Part shown: positions 48,578 to 57,516 of the stretch, piece by piece
How positions within the stretch are numbered: position 1 is the stretch's first letter
Layout: every line of letters begins with the position of its first letter
Assembly (NCBI RefSeq): GCF_001542405.1
Contig: NZ_LNCD01000051.1
Location: forward strand, 1 to 64,000
Length of the DNA stretch: 64,000 nucleotides
Direction: 5' to 3'
Origin: Rhizobium altiplani
Lineage (GTDB): Bacteria; Pseudomonadota; Alphaproteobacteria; Rhizobiales; Rhizobiaceae
The notes under the pieces: generated by a model
Seen by the model: the letters and a program-made list of their open reading frames with translations, nothing else
Told to the model about the DNA's origin: nothing
Databases searched by the model: none
Translations under genes and position numbers: made by a program

Positions 48578-50992
48578 ATGACGAAGAAAACGTCAGTTGC
48601 GAGCACAGCATATCCGGTTTTGCCCCTGCGCGACATCGTCGTCTTCCCGCATATGATCGTGCCGTTGTTTGTCGGCCGAGAGAAATCGATCCGTGCGCTC
48701 GAGGAGGTCATGGGATCGGACAAGCAGATCATGCTCGTCACGCAGATCAATGCGAGCGATGACGATCCGGAACCATCTGCCATTCACAATGTCGGTACGG
48801 TCGCCAACGTATTGCAGCTGCTGAAGCTGCCTGATGGCACCGTCAAGGTTCTGGTCGAAGGTCGCGCGCGCGCCGAGATCGACGCTTACACGGATCGTGA
48901 GGACTTTTACGAAGCCCTTGGTCACGTTCTCGAAGAGCCACATGACGATCCGGTTGAGCTTGAAGCGCTCAGCCGCTCGGTCGTTTCCGAGTTCGAGAGC
49001 TACGTAAAGCTCAACAAGAAGATCTCTCCTGAGGTCGTTGGCGCTGCCAGCCAGATCGACGACTATTCGAAGCTCGCCGACACGGTTGCTTCGCACCTGT
49101 CGATCAAGATCACTGAGAAGCAGGAGATGCTGGAAACCACCAGCGTCAAGGCTCGCCTCGAAAAGGCGCTCGGTTTCATGGAAGGTGAGATCTCGGTCCT
49201 TCAGGTCGAAAAGCGCATCCGCTCGCGCGTCAAGCGCCAGATGGAGAAGACCCAGCGCGAGTATTACCTGAACGAACAGATGAAGGCGATCCAGAAGGAG
49301 CTCGGCGACGGCGAGGAAGGCCGCGACGAGATGGCCGAACTGGAAGAGCGAATCTCCAAGACGAAGCTGTCGAAGGAAGCCCGTGAAAAGGCCGATGCCG
49401 AGCTGAAGAAGCTGCGGCAGATGAGCCCGATGTCGGCCGAAGCGACCGTTGTCCGCAATTACCTCGACTGGCTGCTCGGCATTCCGTGGGGCAAGAAGTC
49501 GAAGATCAAGACGGACCTCAACAACGCCGAGAAGATCCTCGAAGCCGATCACTTCGGTCTCGACAAGGTCAAGGAACGCATCGTCGAGTACCTGGCTGTT
49601 CAGGCTCGCGCGACCAAGATCAAGGGTCCGATCCTGTGCCTCGTCGGCCCTCCGGGCGTTGGCAAGACCTCGCTCGCCCAGTCGATCGCCAAGGCGACCG
49701 GCCGTGAGTATGTCCGCATGGCTCTCGGTGGCGTTCGTGACGAAGCTGAAATTCGCGGTCACCGACGCACCTACATTGGCTCGATGCCCGGCAAGGTCAT
49801 CCAGTCGATGAAGAAGGCGAAGAAGTCCAACCCGCTCTTCCTGCTCGATGAAATCGACAAGATGGGCCAGGATTTCCGTGGCGATCCGTCGTCGGCTCTA
49901 CTCGAGGTGCTGGATCCGGCTCAGAACTCGACCTTCATGGATCACTACCTGGAAGTCGAATACGATCTGTCGGACGTGATGTTCATCACGACGGCGAACA
50001 CGCTGAACATCCCTGCGCCCCTGATGGACCGCATGGAAGTCATCCGTATCGCTGGTTACACCGAAGACGAAAAGCGCGAAATCGCCAAGCGGCACCTGCT
50101 GCCGAAGGCTATCAAGGAACATGCGCTGCAGCCGAATGAATTCTCGGTCAGCGACGATGCCCTGATGGCGATCAGCCAGCAGTACACCCGTGAAGCCGGT
50201 GTTCGTAACTTCGAACGCGAGTTGATGAAGCTCGCCCGCAAGGCGGTCACCGAGATCATCAAGGGCAAGACGAAGTCCGTGCATGTGACGGCCGAAAACA
50301 TCGACGACTATCTGGGCGTTCCGCGCTTCCGCCACGGCGAAGCAGAGCGCGAAGATCAGGTCGGCGTGGTAACGGGCCTGGCCTGGACGGAAGTCGGCGG
50401 CGAACTGCTGACGATCGAAGGCGTTATGATGCCGGGCAAGGGTCGCATGACCGTGACCGGCAACCTGAAGGAAGTCATGAAGGAATCGATTTCCGCAGCG
50501 GCATCCTATGTCCGCTCGCGCGCCGTCGATTTCGGCATCGAGCCGCCGCGCTTCGATAAGAGCGACATCCACGTGCACGTACCGGAAGGTGCGACGCCGA
50601 AGGATGGTCCGTCGGCCGGTGTTGCCATGGCAACCGCGATTGTCTCGATCATGACCGGCATCCCGGTCGACAAGAATGTCGCCATGACGGGTGAGATCAC
50701 CCTTCGCGGTCGTGTTCTGCCGATCGGCGGCCTCAAGGAAAAGCTGCTCGCAGCGCTTCGCGGTGGCATCAAGAAGGTGCTGATTCCGGAAGAAAATGCC
50801 AAGGATCTGGCGGAGATTCCGGATAACGTGAAGAACAACATGGAGATCATCCCAGTGTCCCGCATGGGCGAGGTGATCAAGCATGCGCTGGTCCGCAGAC
50901 CGGAAGCAATCGAGTGGGATGGCACGGTGGAAACGCCCGTCATCGCAACGGTCGAAGGGCTCGACGAAACGGGTGCAACCATAGCTCACTGA
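48578..50992 (+). CDS. lon: ATP-dependent Lon protease
   Basis: Lon degrades misfolded and regulatory proteins in the cytosol. It is 804 residues: N-terminal substrate domain (1-300), AAA+ module (Walker [10 protein letters not shown]; Walker [13 protein letters not shown]) and a C-terminal serine-lysine protease domain. The catalytic dyad is S679 (DGPSAGVA) and K722 (second Lys of GLKEKLL), the same numbers as in E. coli Lon. It is followed by a strong terminator. Confidence 0.98.
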   Translation: MTKKTSVASTAYPVLPLRDIVVFPHMIVPLFVGREKSIRALEEVMGSDKQIMLVTQINASDDDPEPSAIHNVGTVANVLQLLKLPDGTVKVLVEGRARAEIDAYTDREDFYEALGHVLEEPHDDPVELEALSRSVVSEFESYVKLNKKISPEVVGAASQIDDYSKLADTVASHLSIKITEKQEMLETTSVKARLEKALGFMEGEISVLQVEKRIRSRVKRQMEKTQREYYLNEQMKAIQKELGDGEEGRDEMAELEERISKTKLSKEAREKADAELKKLRQMSPMSAEATVVRNYLDWLLGIPWGKKSKIKTDLNNAEKILEADHFGLDKVKERIVEYLAVQARATKIKGPILCLVGPPGVGKTSLAQSIAKATGREYVRMALGGVRDEAEIRGHRRTYIGSMPGKVIQSMKKAKKSNPLFLLDEIDKMGQDFRGDPSSALLEVLDPAQNSTFMDHYLEVEYDLSDVMFITTANTLNIPAPLMDRMEVIRIAGYTEDEKREIAKRHLLPKAIKEHALQPNEFSVSDDALMAISQQYTREAGVRNFERELMKLARKAVTEIIKGKTKSVHVTAENIDDYLGVPRFRHGEAEREDQVGVVTGLAWTEVGGELLTIEGVMMPGKGRMTVTGNLKEVMKESISAAASYVRSRAVDFGIEPPRFDKSDIHVHVPEGATPKDGPSAGVAMATAIVSIMTGIPVDKNVAMTGEITLRGRVLPIGGLKEKLLAALRGGIKKVLIPEENAKDLAEIPDNVKNNMEIIPVSRMGEVIKHALVRRPEAIEWDGTVETPVIATVEGLDETGATIAH

Positions 50993-51034
50993 GCTTTGTT
51001 TGCCACATTCGTGCCCAATTGCTTAAAAACCCTG

Positions 51035-51066
51035 AAAAGGCTGGCGTTTTCGCCAGCCTTTTTTTG
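51035..51066 (+). terminator. Intrinsic terminator of lon
   Basis: AAAAGGCTGGCG (51035-51046) pairs with CGCCAGCCTTTT (51051-51062) around TTTT, running into a long T-run. It lies about 40 nt after the lon stop. Confidence 0.93.
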
Positions 51067-51199
51067 TGAAATTGGCACACGGGTGCTTGCATTTCCTTGA
51101 TTTGCAGGCTCTTTGGGGTGCGGCGGGCCTGATGAACTCTATTCTGCGCCTGGCTTATAGATTTGAGTCGTTTCGAACCATTTAGAAAGGGGTGGAAAC

Positions 51200-51475
51200 A
51201 TGAACAAGAATGAACTCGTGTCCGCAGTTGCCGAAAAGGCAGGACTCTCGAAGACCGACGCTGCTTCCGCGGTTGATGCTGTTTTCGAAGTCGTCCAGGC
51301 TGAACTGAAGGGCAAGGGCGACGTTCGCCTCGCTGGTTTTGGTAGCTTCACTGTCTCCCATCGCGCAGCCACGAAGGGCCGCAACCCGTCCACCGGCGCA
51401 GAAGTCGATATTCCGGCTCGCAACGTGCCGAAGTTCACGCCTGGCAAGGGCCTGAAGGACGCCGTCAACGGCTGA
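51200..51475 (+). CDS. hupB: DNA-binding protein HU
   Basis: HU is a nucleoid protein that bends DNA as a dimer. It is 91 residues. The family start MNKNELVSAVAEKAGLSK and the DNA-arm signature GFGSFTVSHRAATKGRNP with its intercalating-proline NP turn are visible. An AAAGGGG site precedes it. The lon-hup arrangement is common in proteobacteria. Confidence 0.97.
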   Translation: MNKNELVSAVAEKAGLSKTDAASAVDAVFEVVQAELKGKGDVRLAGFGSFTVSHRAATKGRNPSTGAEVDIPARNVPKFTPGKGLKDAVNG

Positions 51476-51524
51476 TATGAATTTACTTGGCGGCCGGGCA
51501 ACGAGACCGGCGGTACAAGTTTCG

Positions 51525-51553
51525 AAGGGTTCGGCCGCGGCCGAACCCTTTTT
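51525..51553 (+). terminator. Intrinsic terminator of hupB
   Basis: AAGGGTTCGGCC (51525-51536) pairs with GGCCGAACCCTT (51539-51550), a long GC-rich stem followed by TTT. It separates hupB from the FMN riboswitch. Confidence 0.92.
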
Positions 51554-51600
51554 GCATTTCGCGGCCTTGTCGGCACGCGCGGCATGTCATACGAAATGCG

Positions 51601-51744
51601 CGTTCTCAGGGCGGGGTGAAAGTCCCCACCGGCGGTAAGGGCCTCGGCCCCAGCCCGGGAGCGCCTTTTGGTCGTGTGCCAAGAGGGTCAGCAGATCCGG
51701 TGCAATTCCGGAGCCGACGGTTACAGTCCGGATGAAAGAGAATG
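51601..51744 (+). ncRNA. FMN riboswitch (RFN element)
   Basis: The conserved RFN blocks are all present: CAGGGCGGGGTGAAAGTCCC, then ACCGGCGGTAA, AGCCCGGGAGCG, CAGATCCGGTGCAATTCCGG, AGCCGACGGTTACAG and TCCGGATGAAAGAGAA. The closing stem P1 pairs 51601-51607 with 51738-51744. It binds FMN and normally shuts down expression of flavin genes when FMN is plentiful. The downstream gene is a RibN-like transporter, so uptake is the controlled step. Confidence 0.96.
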
Positions 51745-51750
51745 AGCGGA

Positions 51751-51779
51751 GCAGGCGAGGGTGGATTCTGCCTCGCTGC
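51751..51779 (+). promoter_or_regulatory. Candidate expression-platform hairpin of the FMN riboswitch
   Basis: GCGAGG (51755-51760) pairs with CCTCGC (51771-51776), extendable by GC at each end (51751-51752 with 51778-51779) over small bulges, just after the aptamer and about 50 nt before the ribN ATG. No T-run follows, so it may act through translation or Rho rather than intrinsic termination. Confidence 0.45.
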
Positions 51780-51828
51780 GGTATCGCGCTCATGCGTCCT
51801 GATTTGTGTTGGTTTCGGAAAGAAAGAC

Positions 51829-52728
51829 ATGAATCAGACTTCCCCTACATTTTCTGCTTCGCGAGCAATGGTCGGTGCTGCCTGGATGATTGCCGCGGGC
51901 ATCGCCTTCTCTATCCTCAATATCGTCACGCAATGGCTGACGATGAAGCTCGCTTTCGCCTCGGCCTCGGCAGCCTTCTGGCAATATGCGTTTGCCCTGG
52001 TCTTCTCGCTGCCCTTTCTCTTGCGCGCCGGTCTTGGGGCAATGAGAACGCGCTATCCCTGGCGTCATGTTGTACGGGTCGCCTTGGCGGCCTTTGGGGT
52101 AACGACCTGGGTCGCGGGGCTCGCGCAAGTGCCCATCTGGCAGGCGATTGCGCTGGTAATGACGTCTCCGTTCTTTATCATCATGGGCGCACGCATCTTC
52201 CTTGGTGAATATATCGGCTCTGCGCGATGGGCCGCGACCGCAACCGGTTTCATGGGGGCGATGATCATCCTGCAGCCCTGGTCGGACAGCTTCAGTTGGG
52301 CGGCGTTCCTGCCGATCCTCTCGGCCCTTCTCTGGGGCGCCTCTTCGTTGATCACCAAGAGCCTTACCGGGGTCGAGCGACCGGAGACCATCACTGTCTG
52401 GCTGCTCGCGCTCCTTACGCCCATCAACGGCGGATTGGCGCTAGCAGCCGGCTTCGAAATTCCGACCGGGTTGACACTCCTACTTTTCGTTGCGGCGGGC
52501 CTCCTGACCGTGATGGCACAGTATTTCCTGACGTTGGCCTATTCGGCAGCCGATGCCGCTTACATCCAGCCCTTCGACGATCTCAAGCTGCCGCTCAACG
52601 TGTTCGCCGGCTGGCTGGTCTTCGGCTATGCGCCGACCGGCTATTTGTGGTTGGGAGCCTTGCTGATCCTTGGGGCATCACTCTTCATTATGCGGAACGA
52701 AATGAAGAAGGAGCGGGAGATCCGTTAG
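51829..52728 (+). CDS. ribN: RibN-like riboflavin transporter (DMT/EamA)
   Basis: The start MNQTSPTFSASRAMVGAAWM at 51829 follows an AAGAAAGA site; the longer frame from 51742 runs into the riboswitch and is rejected. The 299-residue protein has ten transmembrane helices in two EamA halves. RibN is an established riboflavin importer in Rhizobium, known from genes sitting behind FMN riboswitches. The match here is by fold, length and the riboswitch. Other DMT substrates are possible, but flavin is the best reading. Confidence 0.8.
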   Translation: MNQTSPTFSASRAMVGAAWMIAAGIAFSILNIVTQWLTMKLAFASASAAFWQYAFALVFSLPFLLRAGLGAMRTRYPWRHVVRVALAAFGVTTWVAGLAQVPIWQAIALVMTSPFFIIMGARIFLGEYIGSARWAATATGFMGAMIILQPWSDSFSWAAFLPILSALLWGASSLITKSLTGVERPETITVWLLALLTPINGGLALAAGFEIPTGLTLLLFVAAGLLTVMAQYFLTLAYSAADAAYIQPFDDLKLPLNVFAGWLVFGYAPTGYLWLGALLILGASLFIMRNEMKKEREIR

Positions 52729-52749
52729 CGCGGTCAGAATATCACATCG

Positions 52750-52767
52750 GTGTCATCCCGGTGTCAT
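52750..52767 (+). promoter_or_regulatory. Pho-box-like direct repeat
   Basis: GTGTCAT (52750-52756) and GTGTCAT (52761-52767) are identical 7-mers separated by 4 nt. This is the 11-bp-period layout of the PhoB-binding Pho box (CTGTCAT-N4-CTGTCAT). It lies 44 nt upstream of the ATG of a phytase-like esterase, which would fit phosphate control. A weaker third unit may precede it (52739-52745). It matches the pattern; no test was possible. Confidence 0.6.
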
Positions 52768-52811
52768 GCCCATCCCCCAAAAAAACCGTGTTTGAACTCA
52801 TGGGGGATTTC

Positions 52812-55010
52812 ATGACAACTGTATCGCGCAAGACGGTGCTCGTTGCGGCGCTCCTGGCGGCGGGTGCATTTCCGGCCGCCGCAGAGCCCGTTTTCAATCG
52901 TATCGCAACCTTTCCGGTGGCGTCCAACCTGCCGCAGGAGAAAGACAAGCTTTCGGCCACTTCGGCGGAAATCATCGCGGCGACCGACGACGGGATGACG
53001 CTCATCTATAGCGACAGCCCGCTCGGAGCGATTGGCTTTGTCGATATCTCAGACGCCAAGGCTCCAAAGGCGGGGGGCGCGCTGATGATGGACGGCGAGC
53101 CGACGTCAGTGACATCAACCGCCGGCAAGGCGCTCGTTGCCGTCAATACGTCGGAGAGCAAGGCAAAGCCTTCCGGCCGTCTCGCGGTTGTCGACGTTGC
53201 CACCAAGAAAATTGAGAACACCTGCGATCTCGGCGGCCAGCCGGATTCGATCGCACTCAACAAGGATAAGACGCTCGGCGCGATCGCGATCGAAAACGAG
53301 CGCGACGAAGAGGTGAACGACGGCAGGATTCCACAGATGCCGGCAGGCGATCTCGTCGTGTTCCAGGTCAAGAACGGCGCGGTCGATTGTGGTTCGATCA
53401 ATCACGTGACGCTGACTGGACTGGCGGGCATCGCACCCGAAGATCCGGAGCCGGAATTCGTCTCCTTCAACGACCAGAACGAGATCGCCCTGACCCTGCA
53501 GGAAAACAACGAGATCGTCATTATCGACGCGGCGACCGCAACGGTGAAGTCGCACTTCCCTGCGGGTAGCGTCGATCTCGCCGGTATCGATACCAAGCGC
53601 GACGGCGTGCTGAAGTTCACCGGCGAACTCAAGGGCGTGTTGCGCGAGCCCGACGCCCTGAAGTGGCTGGACAACGACCGTCTGGTCGTTGCGAACGAAG
53701 GCGACTATCAGGGCGGCTCACGCGGCTTCACGATCTTCGACAAAACCGGAAAGGTGCTTTACGAATCGGGCGCCTCGTTCGAACGCGCGGTCGCCAATAT
53801 CGGCCACTATCCGGACAAGCGCTCTTCCGCCAAGGGTGTTGAGCCGGAAGGCTTGGAGGTCGCGACCTTCGGCGGCCAGAAGTACATCTTCCTGCTTTCG
53901 GAGCGCGCTTCGGTCGTCGGCGTCTACAAGGATGCCGGCGCGGAACCGCAACTCGTCCAGATCCTTCCGTCCGGCGTCTCGCCCGAGGGTGGCGTGGCCG
54001 TCCCGTCGCGCAATCTGTTTGCCACCGCCAACGAAGTCGATCTCGGCAAGGATGGCGGACCGCGATCCCACGTAATGATCTATCAACTTGCCGAAGGCGA
54101 AATGGCCTATCCGCAGATCGTCGCGGCGGAGAAGGAGGGCAATCCGGTCGGCTTTGCAGCACTTTCAGGTCTTGCCGCCGTTCCGGAAAAGCCGGGCCAG
54201 CTGTTTGCTGTCAGCGACAGCGTTCTCGGCATGCAGCCGACGATCTACACCATCGACGCCACCAAGAAACCGGCCGTCATCACCGAAACGCTAACCGTCA
54301 AGCGCGATGGCCAGCCGGCCCAGAAGCTCGATATCGAGGGTATCGCCGTTGACGAGAAGGGCTGGTTCTGGCTGGCCTCGGAAGGCAACAGCGAGAAGCT
54401 CGTGCCGCACGCGCTGTACCACGTAAATCCGAAGGGCGAGATCAAGGAAGAAATCGCTCTGCCGAGCGAACTGACCGCCAACGAAATCCGCTACGGCTTC
54501 GAAGGCGTGACGATCATCGGTTCCGGCGACGATACGACCCTTTGGATGGCTGTTCAGCGCGAATGGAAGGATGACGAGAAGGGTTTCGTGAAGCTCGTCT
54601 CTTACAATCCCAAGAGCAAGGAGTGGGGCGCCGTCCGCTATCCCTTGGACAAGTCCGAAGCCGGTTGGGTTGGTCTGTCCGAGATTTCGGCTCAAGGCGA
54701 CAGCATCTACATTATCGAACGCGACAACCTCGTCGGTGACGCAGCCAAGCTGAAGAAGCTCTACAAGGTCGCGGTATCGGATCTGAAGCCCGCCAAGCTT
54801 GGAGGCCAGTTGCCGCTCGTCAGGAAAACGGAAGCCCACGACTTCCTTCCGGAGCTGAAGACTGCCACCAACGGCTACGTCCTCGACAAACTGGAAGGTT
54901 TCGCCTTCGACGCCTCCCGCAAGGCCTATGCCGTCACGGACAATGATGGCGTGGATGATTCCTCAGGTGAAACTCTGTTCTTCGAGGTCAACCTCGTCGG
55001 TACGAACTGA
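52812..55010 (+). CDS. Exported phytase-like esterase
   Basis: The start MTTVSRKTVLVAALL at 52812 follows GGGGGA and begins a signal peptide ending FPAAAEP; the longer frame from 52227 lies over ribN and is rejected. The mature protein has about 710 residues. The N-terminal part (about 30-430) has repeated propeller-like strands with REPDALKWLDNDRLVVANEGD and EPEGLEVATFGGQKYIF. The C-terminal 300 residues carry the 'esterase-like activity of phytase' domain (LDIEGIAVDEKGWFWLASEG, GWVGLSEIS, LEGFAFDASRKAYAVTDNDG). It probably frees phosphate from organic esters in the periplasm. Confidence 0.82.
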   Translation: MTTVSRKTVLVAALLAAGAFPAAAEPVFNRIATFPVASNLPQEKDKLSATSAEIIAATDDGMTLIYSDSPLGAIGFVDISDAKAPKAGGALMMDGEPTSVTSTAGKALVAVNTSESKAKPSGRLAVVDVATKKIENTCDLGGQPDSIALNKDKTLGAIAIENERDEEVNDGRIPQMPAGDLVVFQVKNGAVDCGSINHVTLTGLAGIAPEDPEPEFVSFNDQNEIALTLQENNEIVIIDAATATVKSHFPAGSVDLAGIDTKRDGVLKFTGELKGVLREPDALKWLDNDRLVVANEGDYQGGSRGFTIFDKTGKVLYESGASFERAVANIGHYPDKRSSAKGVEPEGLEVATFGGQKYIFLLSERASVVGVYKDAGAEPQLVQILPSGVSPEGGVAVPSRNLFATANEVDLGKDGGPRSHVMIYQLAEGEMAYPQIVAAEKEGNPVGFAALSGLAAVPEKPGQLFAVSDSVLGMQPTIYTIDATKKPAVITETLTVKRDGQPAQKLDIEGIAVDEKGWFWLASEGNSEKLVPHALYHVNPKGEIKEEIALPSELTANEIRYGFEGVTIIGSGDDTTLWMAVQREWKDDEKGFVKLVSYNPKSKEWGAVRYPLDKSEAGWVGLSEISAQGDSIYIIERDNLVGDAAKLKKLYKVAVSDLKPAKLGGQLPLVRKTEAHDFLPELKTATNGYVLDKLEGFAFDASRKAYAVTDNDGVDDSSGETLFFEVNLVGTN

Positions 55011-55034
55011 GATCGACTGAGCCATGAAACAGAG

Positions 55035-55064
55035 TGGCCGGGTCTATGCCCGGCCATTTTTCTT
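55035..55064. terminator. Intrinsic terminator after the phytase-like gene
   Basis: TGGCCGGG (55035-55042) pairs with CCCGGCCA (55049-55056) around a 6-nt loop, followed by TTTTTCTT. It lies between two convergent genes. Confidence 0.9.
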
Positions 55065-55076
55065 GCAATGCCTGCC

Positions 55077-56063
55077 TTACCAGCGCTGGTGGACGTAAGG
55101 GGCGACCAGTCGGTCGTAGATCTCGCGCGTGGCCTCCATCACTTCGTGTGAGAGCGGCGCGAGGCTCGCTGCCGCGGCGTTCGCGCGCGCCTGTTCGGCG
55201 TTGCGCGCGCCGGGAATGACGACGGTGACCGCGTCGCTCACAAGGATCCAGCGCAGCGCGAATGCCGCCATGGTCGTACCCGATGGCACGAGCTTGCGCA
55301 CTTCCTCCACGGCCTGGAGACCGACCTCGAAGGGAACGCCAGCGAAAGTCTCGCCGACATCGAAAGCCTCGCCGTGACGATTGAAATTCCGGTGATCGTC
55401 GCTCGCAAATTTCGTCTCGCGGGTGATCTTCCCTGACAGCAGCCCGCTTGCGAGCGGCACGCGGGCGATGACGGCGATGTTCTTCCGTCGAGCCTCCTGG
55501 AAGAACAGGTGATCGGGCCGCTGGCGGAAGATGTTGTAGATGATCTGGATGCTGACGACGCCAGGATATTCGATTGCCTTCAGCGCTTCCTCGACCTTCT
55601 CGACGCTGACGCCGTAGCCCATGATCTTGCCAGCTTTCTGCAATTCGTTCAGGCCCTCGAAGACCTCCTGCCGATAAAGCACTTCGGTCGGGGGGCAATG
55701 TAATTGTACGAGATCGAGGCTGTCGACCCTCAGGTTCTTCAGGCTACGATCGATGAAGCCTTCAAGGTTGGCTTTGGTGTAACCATCGGCGACATGCGGG
55801 TTGAGCCGTCGACCTGCCTTGGTCGCGACCATCGGGCGTTCGCCGCCACGTCTCGCAAGGACGTCGGCGATGATCTTTTCCGACCGGCCGTCGCCGTACA
55901 CGTCGGCGGTATCGATGAAGGTCATACCGGCGTCGAGCGCCGCATTCAACGCGTCGCGGCCGTCTGCTTCACTCACATCGCCCCAGGCGCCGCCGATCTG
56001 CCATGCGCCGAAGCCTATGTTCGTGACGGTATGGGGCAGGTGGCCGAAAGAATGCTGTTTCAT
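55077..56063 (-). CDS. Aldo/keto reductase
   Basis: This is a 328-residue NADPH-dependent oxidoreductase of the AKR TIM-barrel type. The catalytic tetrad is D51, Y56 (TADVYG), K82 (VATKAG) and H122 (VQLHCPP). The C-terminal cofactor-binding motif VVIPGARNAEQARANAAA is intact. Substrate is unknown. It stands alone on this strand. Confidence 0.92.
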   Translation of the reverse strand: MKQHSFGHLPHTVTNIGFGAWQIGGAWGDVSEADGRDALNAALDAGMTFIDTADVYGDGRSEKIIADVLARRGGERPMVATKAGRRLNPHVADGYTKANLEGFIDRSLKNLRVDSLDLVQLHCPPTEVLYRQEVFEGLNELQKAGKIMGYGVSVEKVEEALKAIEYPGVVSIQIIYNIFRQRPDHLFFQEARRKNIAVIARVPLASGLLSGKITRETKFASDDHRNFNRHGEAFDVGETFAGVPFEVGLQAVEEVRKLVPSGTTMAAFALRWILVSDAVTVVIPGARNAEQARANAAAASLAPLSHEVMEATREIYDRLVAPYVHQRW

Positions 56064-56369
56064 GGAAATCCTCCCGCGTGATGAAATGCCTCGCCACTAG
56101 CAGTCGCCCAGGCAAGGAGCAAGCGCCTGCAGCGGAGATAGGGCGGTGTGCCGCGGCCCGCCATTCCTTCCGAAAAGCGACGCAACGGCACAGTGGGCGA
56201 GTGATTTGCGAGTTGCGTATCGTCGGACGTGCAGAAGTCACCGACTGGTGATACGGCGGCGCAAGTTGACATGACAGCACGTGCGATCAAGCAAGTATCG
56301 CTTGGATGGCGGGGATGCTTGCCTTACCGTCGGGCTCAACTGGCCAGATCAACTTCGAAAGGAAATCTG

Positions 56370-56771
56370 ATGGAGATCAAACCCTGCGGATCGCGGCCCT
56401 CAATGAAGGCGCCGGCGGATTATTTCACAGGAGCGGTCCGCCAGGATCCGTTGATGGACGCGCCGAGCCCGGCGCGAGTCAGGGTGGTCAGCGTCACCTT
56501 CGAACCGGGCGCCCGAACCGCCTGGCACACGCATCCTCTAGGGCAGACCCTTGTTGTCACCGCCGGAAAGGGTCTGGCGCAGAGCGAAGGCGGCCCCCTT
56601 CGTGAAATTCGCTCCGGCGACACGATCTGGTTTGCGCCTGGCGAAAAACACTGGCATGGCGCCGCACCCGATACCGCGATGACGCACATTGCAATTCAGG
56701 AAGCACTTGATGGCAGCGCCGCCGACTGGATGGAGCACGTCAGCGACGAGCAATACGCCGGAAAGGCCTGA
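56370..56771 (+). CDS. Cupin-domain protein
   Basis: The start MEIKPCGSRPSMKAPADYFTG at 56370 has GAAAGGAA upstream; the frame opens earlier but that part is non-coding. The 133-residue product is a single RmlC-like cupin with metal-binding residues in AWHTHPLGQTLVV and GEKHWHGAAPDTAMTHI. It resembles the group often annotated as mandelonitrile-lyase-like or quercetinase-like. The real substrate is unknown. Confidence 0.83.
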   Translation: MEIKPCGSRPSMKAPADYFTGAVRQDPLMDAPSPARVRVVSVTFEPGARTAWHTHPLGQTLVVTAGKGLAQSEGGPLREIRSGDTIWFAPGEKHWHGAAPDTAMTHIAIQEALDGSAADWMEHVSDEQYAGKA

Positions 56772-56777
56772 AGCCGA

Positions 56778-57383
56778 TCAGAGGCGCTTCAGGCAATAGG
56801 AAAAGTGCGCGTGCGATTCGACCGTCAGGAATTCGAATTGCCAGCCGTAGTCCTTGCAGAACTTGGTGACCGCTTCGACGACGCCGTAGACGATCGGCTT
56901 CACAGTGTTGCCGGTGCAGAAGTCATGCCCTGCAATTCTTCCCGTTCGCTTGACCTTTTTCTCGCAGAGCAGAAGTTCCTGCCAGGTGAGCTCGAAGGAA
57001 TGGTCCGTGTCGATGTAGGCCCAATCGAGGAAGTCGTCCTCGAATTCGGCAAGCTTTTCGAGCGAGGTTCCCCGCATCAGGTGCAGTTGCCCGCTCTCGA
57101 TCTGGTCTTTGAACTGGGTGTGGATTTGATCGAGCCCCGAACTGTAACGGTCCATGCTCCAGGGGTCGATCAGGTAGAGCTGCGCAGGCCGGTTCTTCTC
57201 GAGGATCTCGGCCGTGTATTCTCCGAACGCTGCTCCCACCTCGACGCCAACGCCGCCATTCGGAATCCGATACAAGAGCTCGCCGCGATCCGGCAGCAGC
57301 CGTGCATTTTCCATATGGTGCGCGCTCAACTGTGTGCGCGGCATGCCCGCCCGCTGCGCCTGCCGTTCTTCGCGTGTCTTCAT
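56778..57383 (-). CDS. Class I SAM-dependent methyltransferase
   Basis: The 201-residue protein has a Rossmann methyltransferase core: GVGVEVGAAFGEYTAEIL (SAM-binding loop), LYLIDPWS and DWAYIDTDHSFE followed by GRIAGHDFC. This is the Methyltransf_24 style, used on small molecules, sugars or cell-surface compounds. The target is unknown. Its stop lies 6 nt from the cupin stop on the other strand. Confidence 0.82.
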   Translation of the reverse strand: MKTREERQAQRAGMPRTQLSAHHMENARLLPDRGELLYRIPNGGVGVEVGAAFGEYTAEILEKNRPAQLYLIDPWSMDRYSSGLDQIHTQFKDQIESGQLHLMRGTSLEKLAEFEDDFLDWAYIDTDHSFELTWQELLLCEKKVKRTGRIAGHDFCTGNTVKPIVYGVVEAVTKFCKDYGWQFEFLTVESHAHFSYCLKRL

Positions 57384-57516
57384 GATGATGTCTCGGATAT
57401 GGCTTCAGTGTCTTAGGGCTTAGGCCCGCGAAACGACCTTATAGCCATCCCTCAGCAACCTTGGCTAGGCTTTATCGGACGAGCAACGTGCGACACCGTT
57501 GGTCTCGATGCAAAGT

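Noticed and set aside
52227..52811. N-terminal extension of the phytase-like reading frame over ribN
   Set aside because: The extension runs in another frame through the ribN coding region; the signal peptide and ribosome-binding site at 52812 define the real start.
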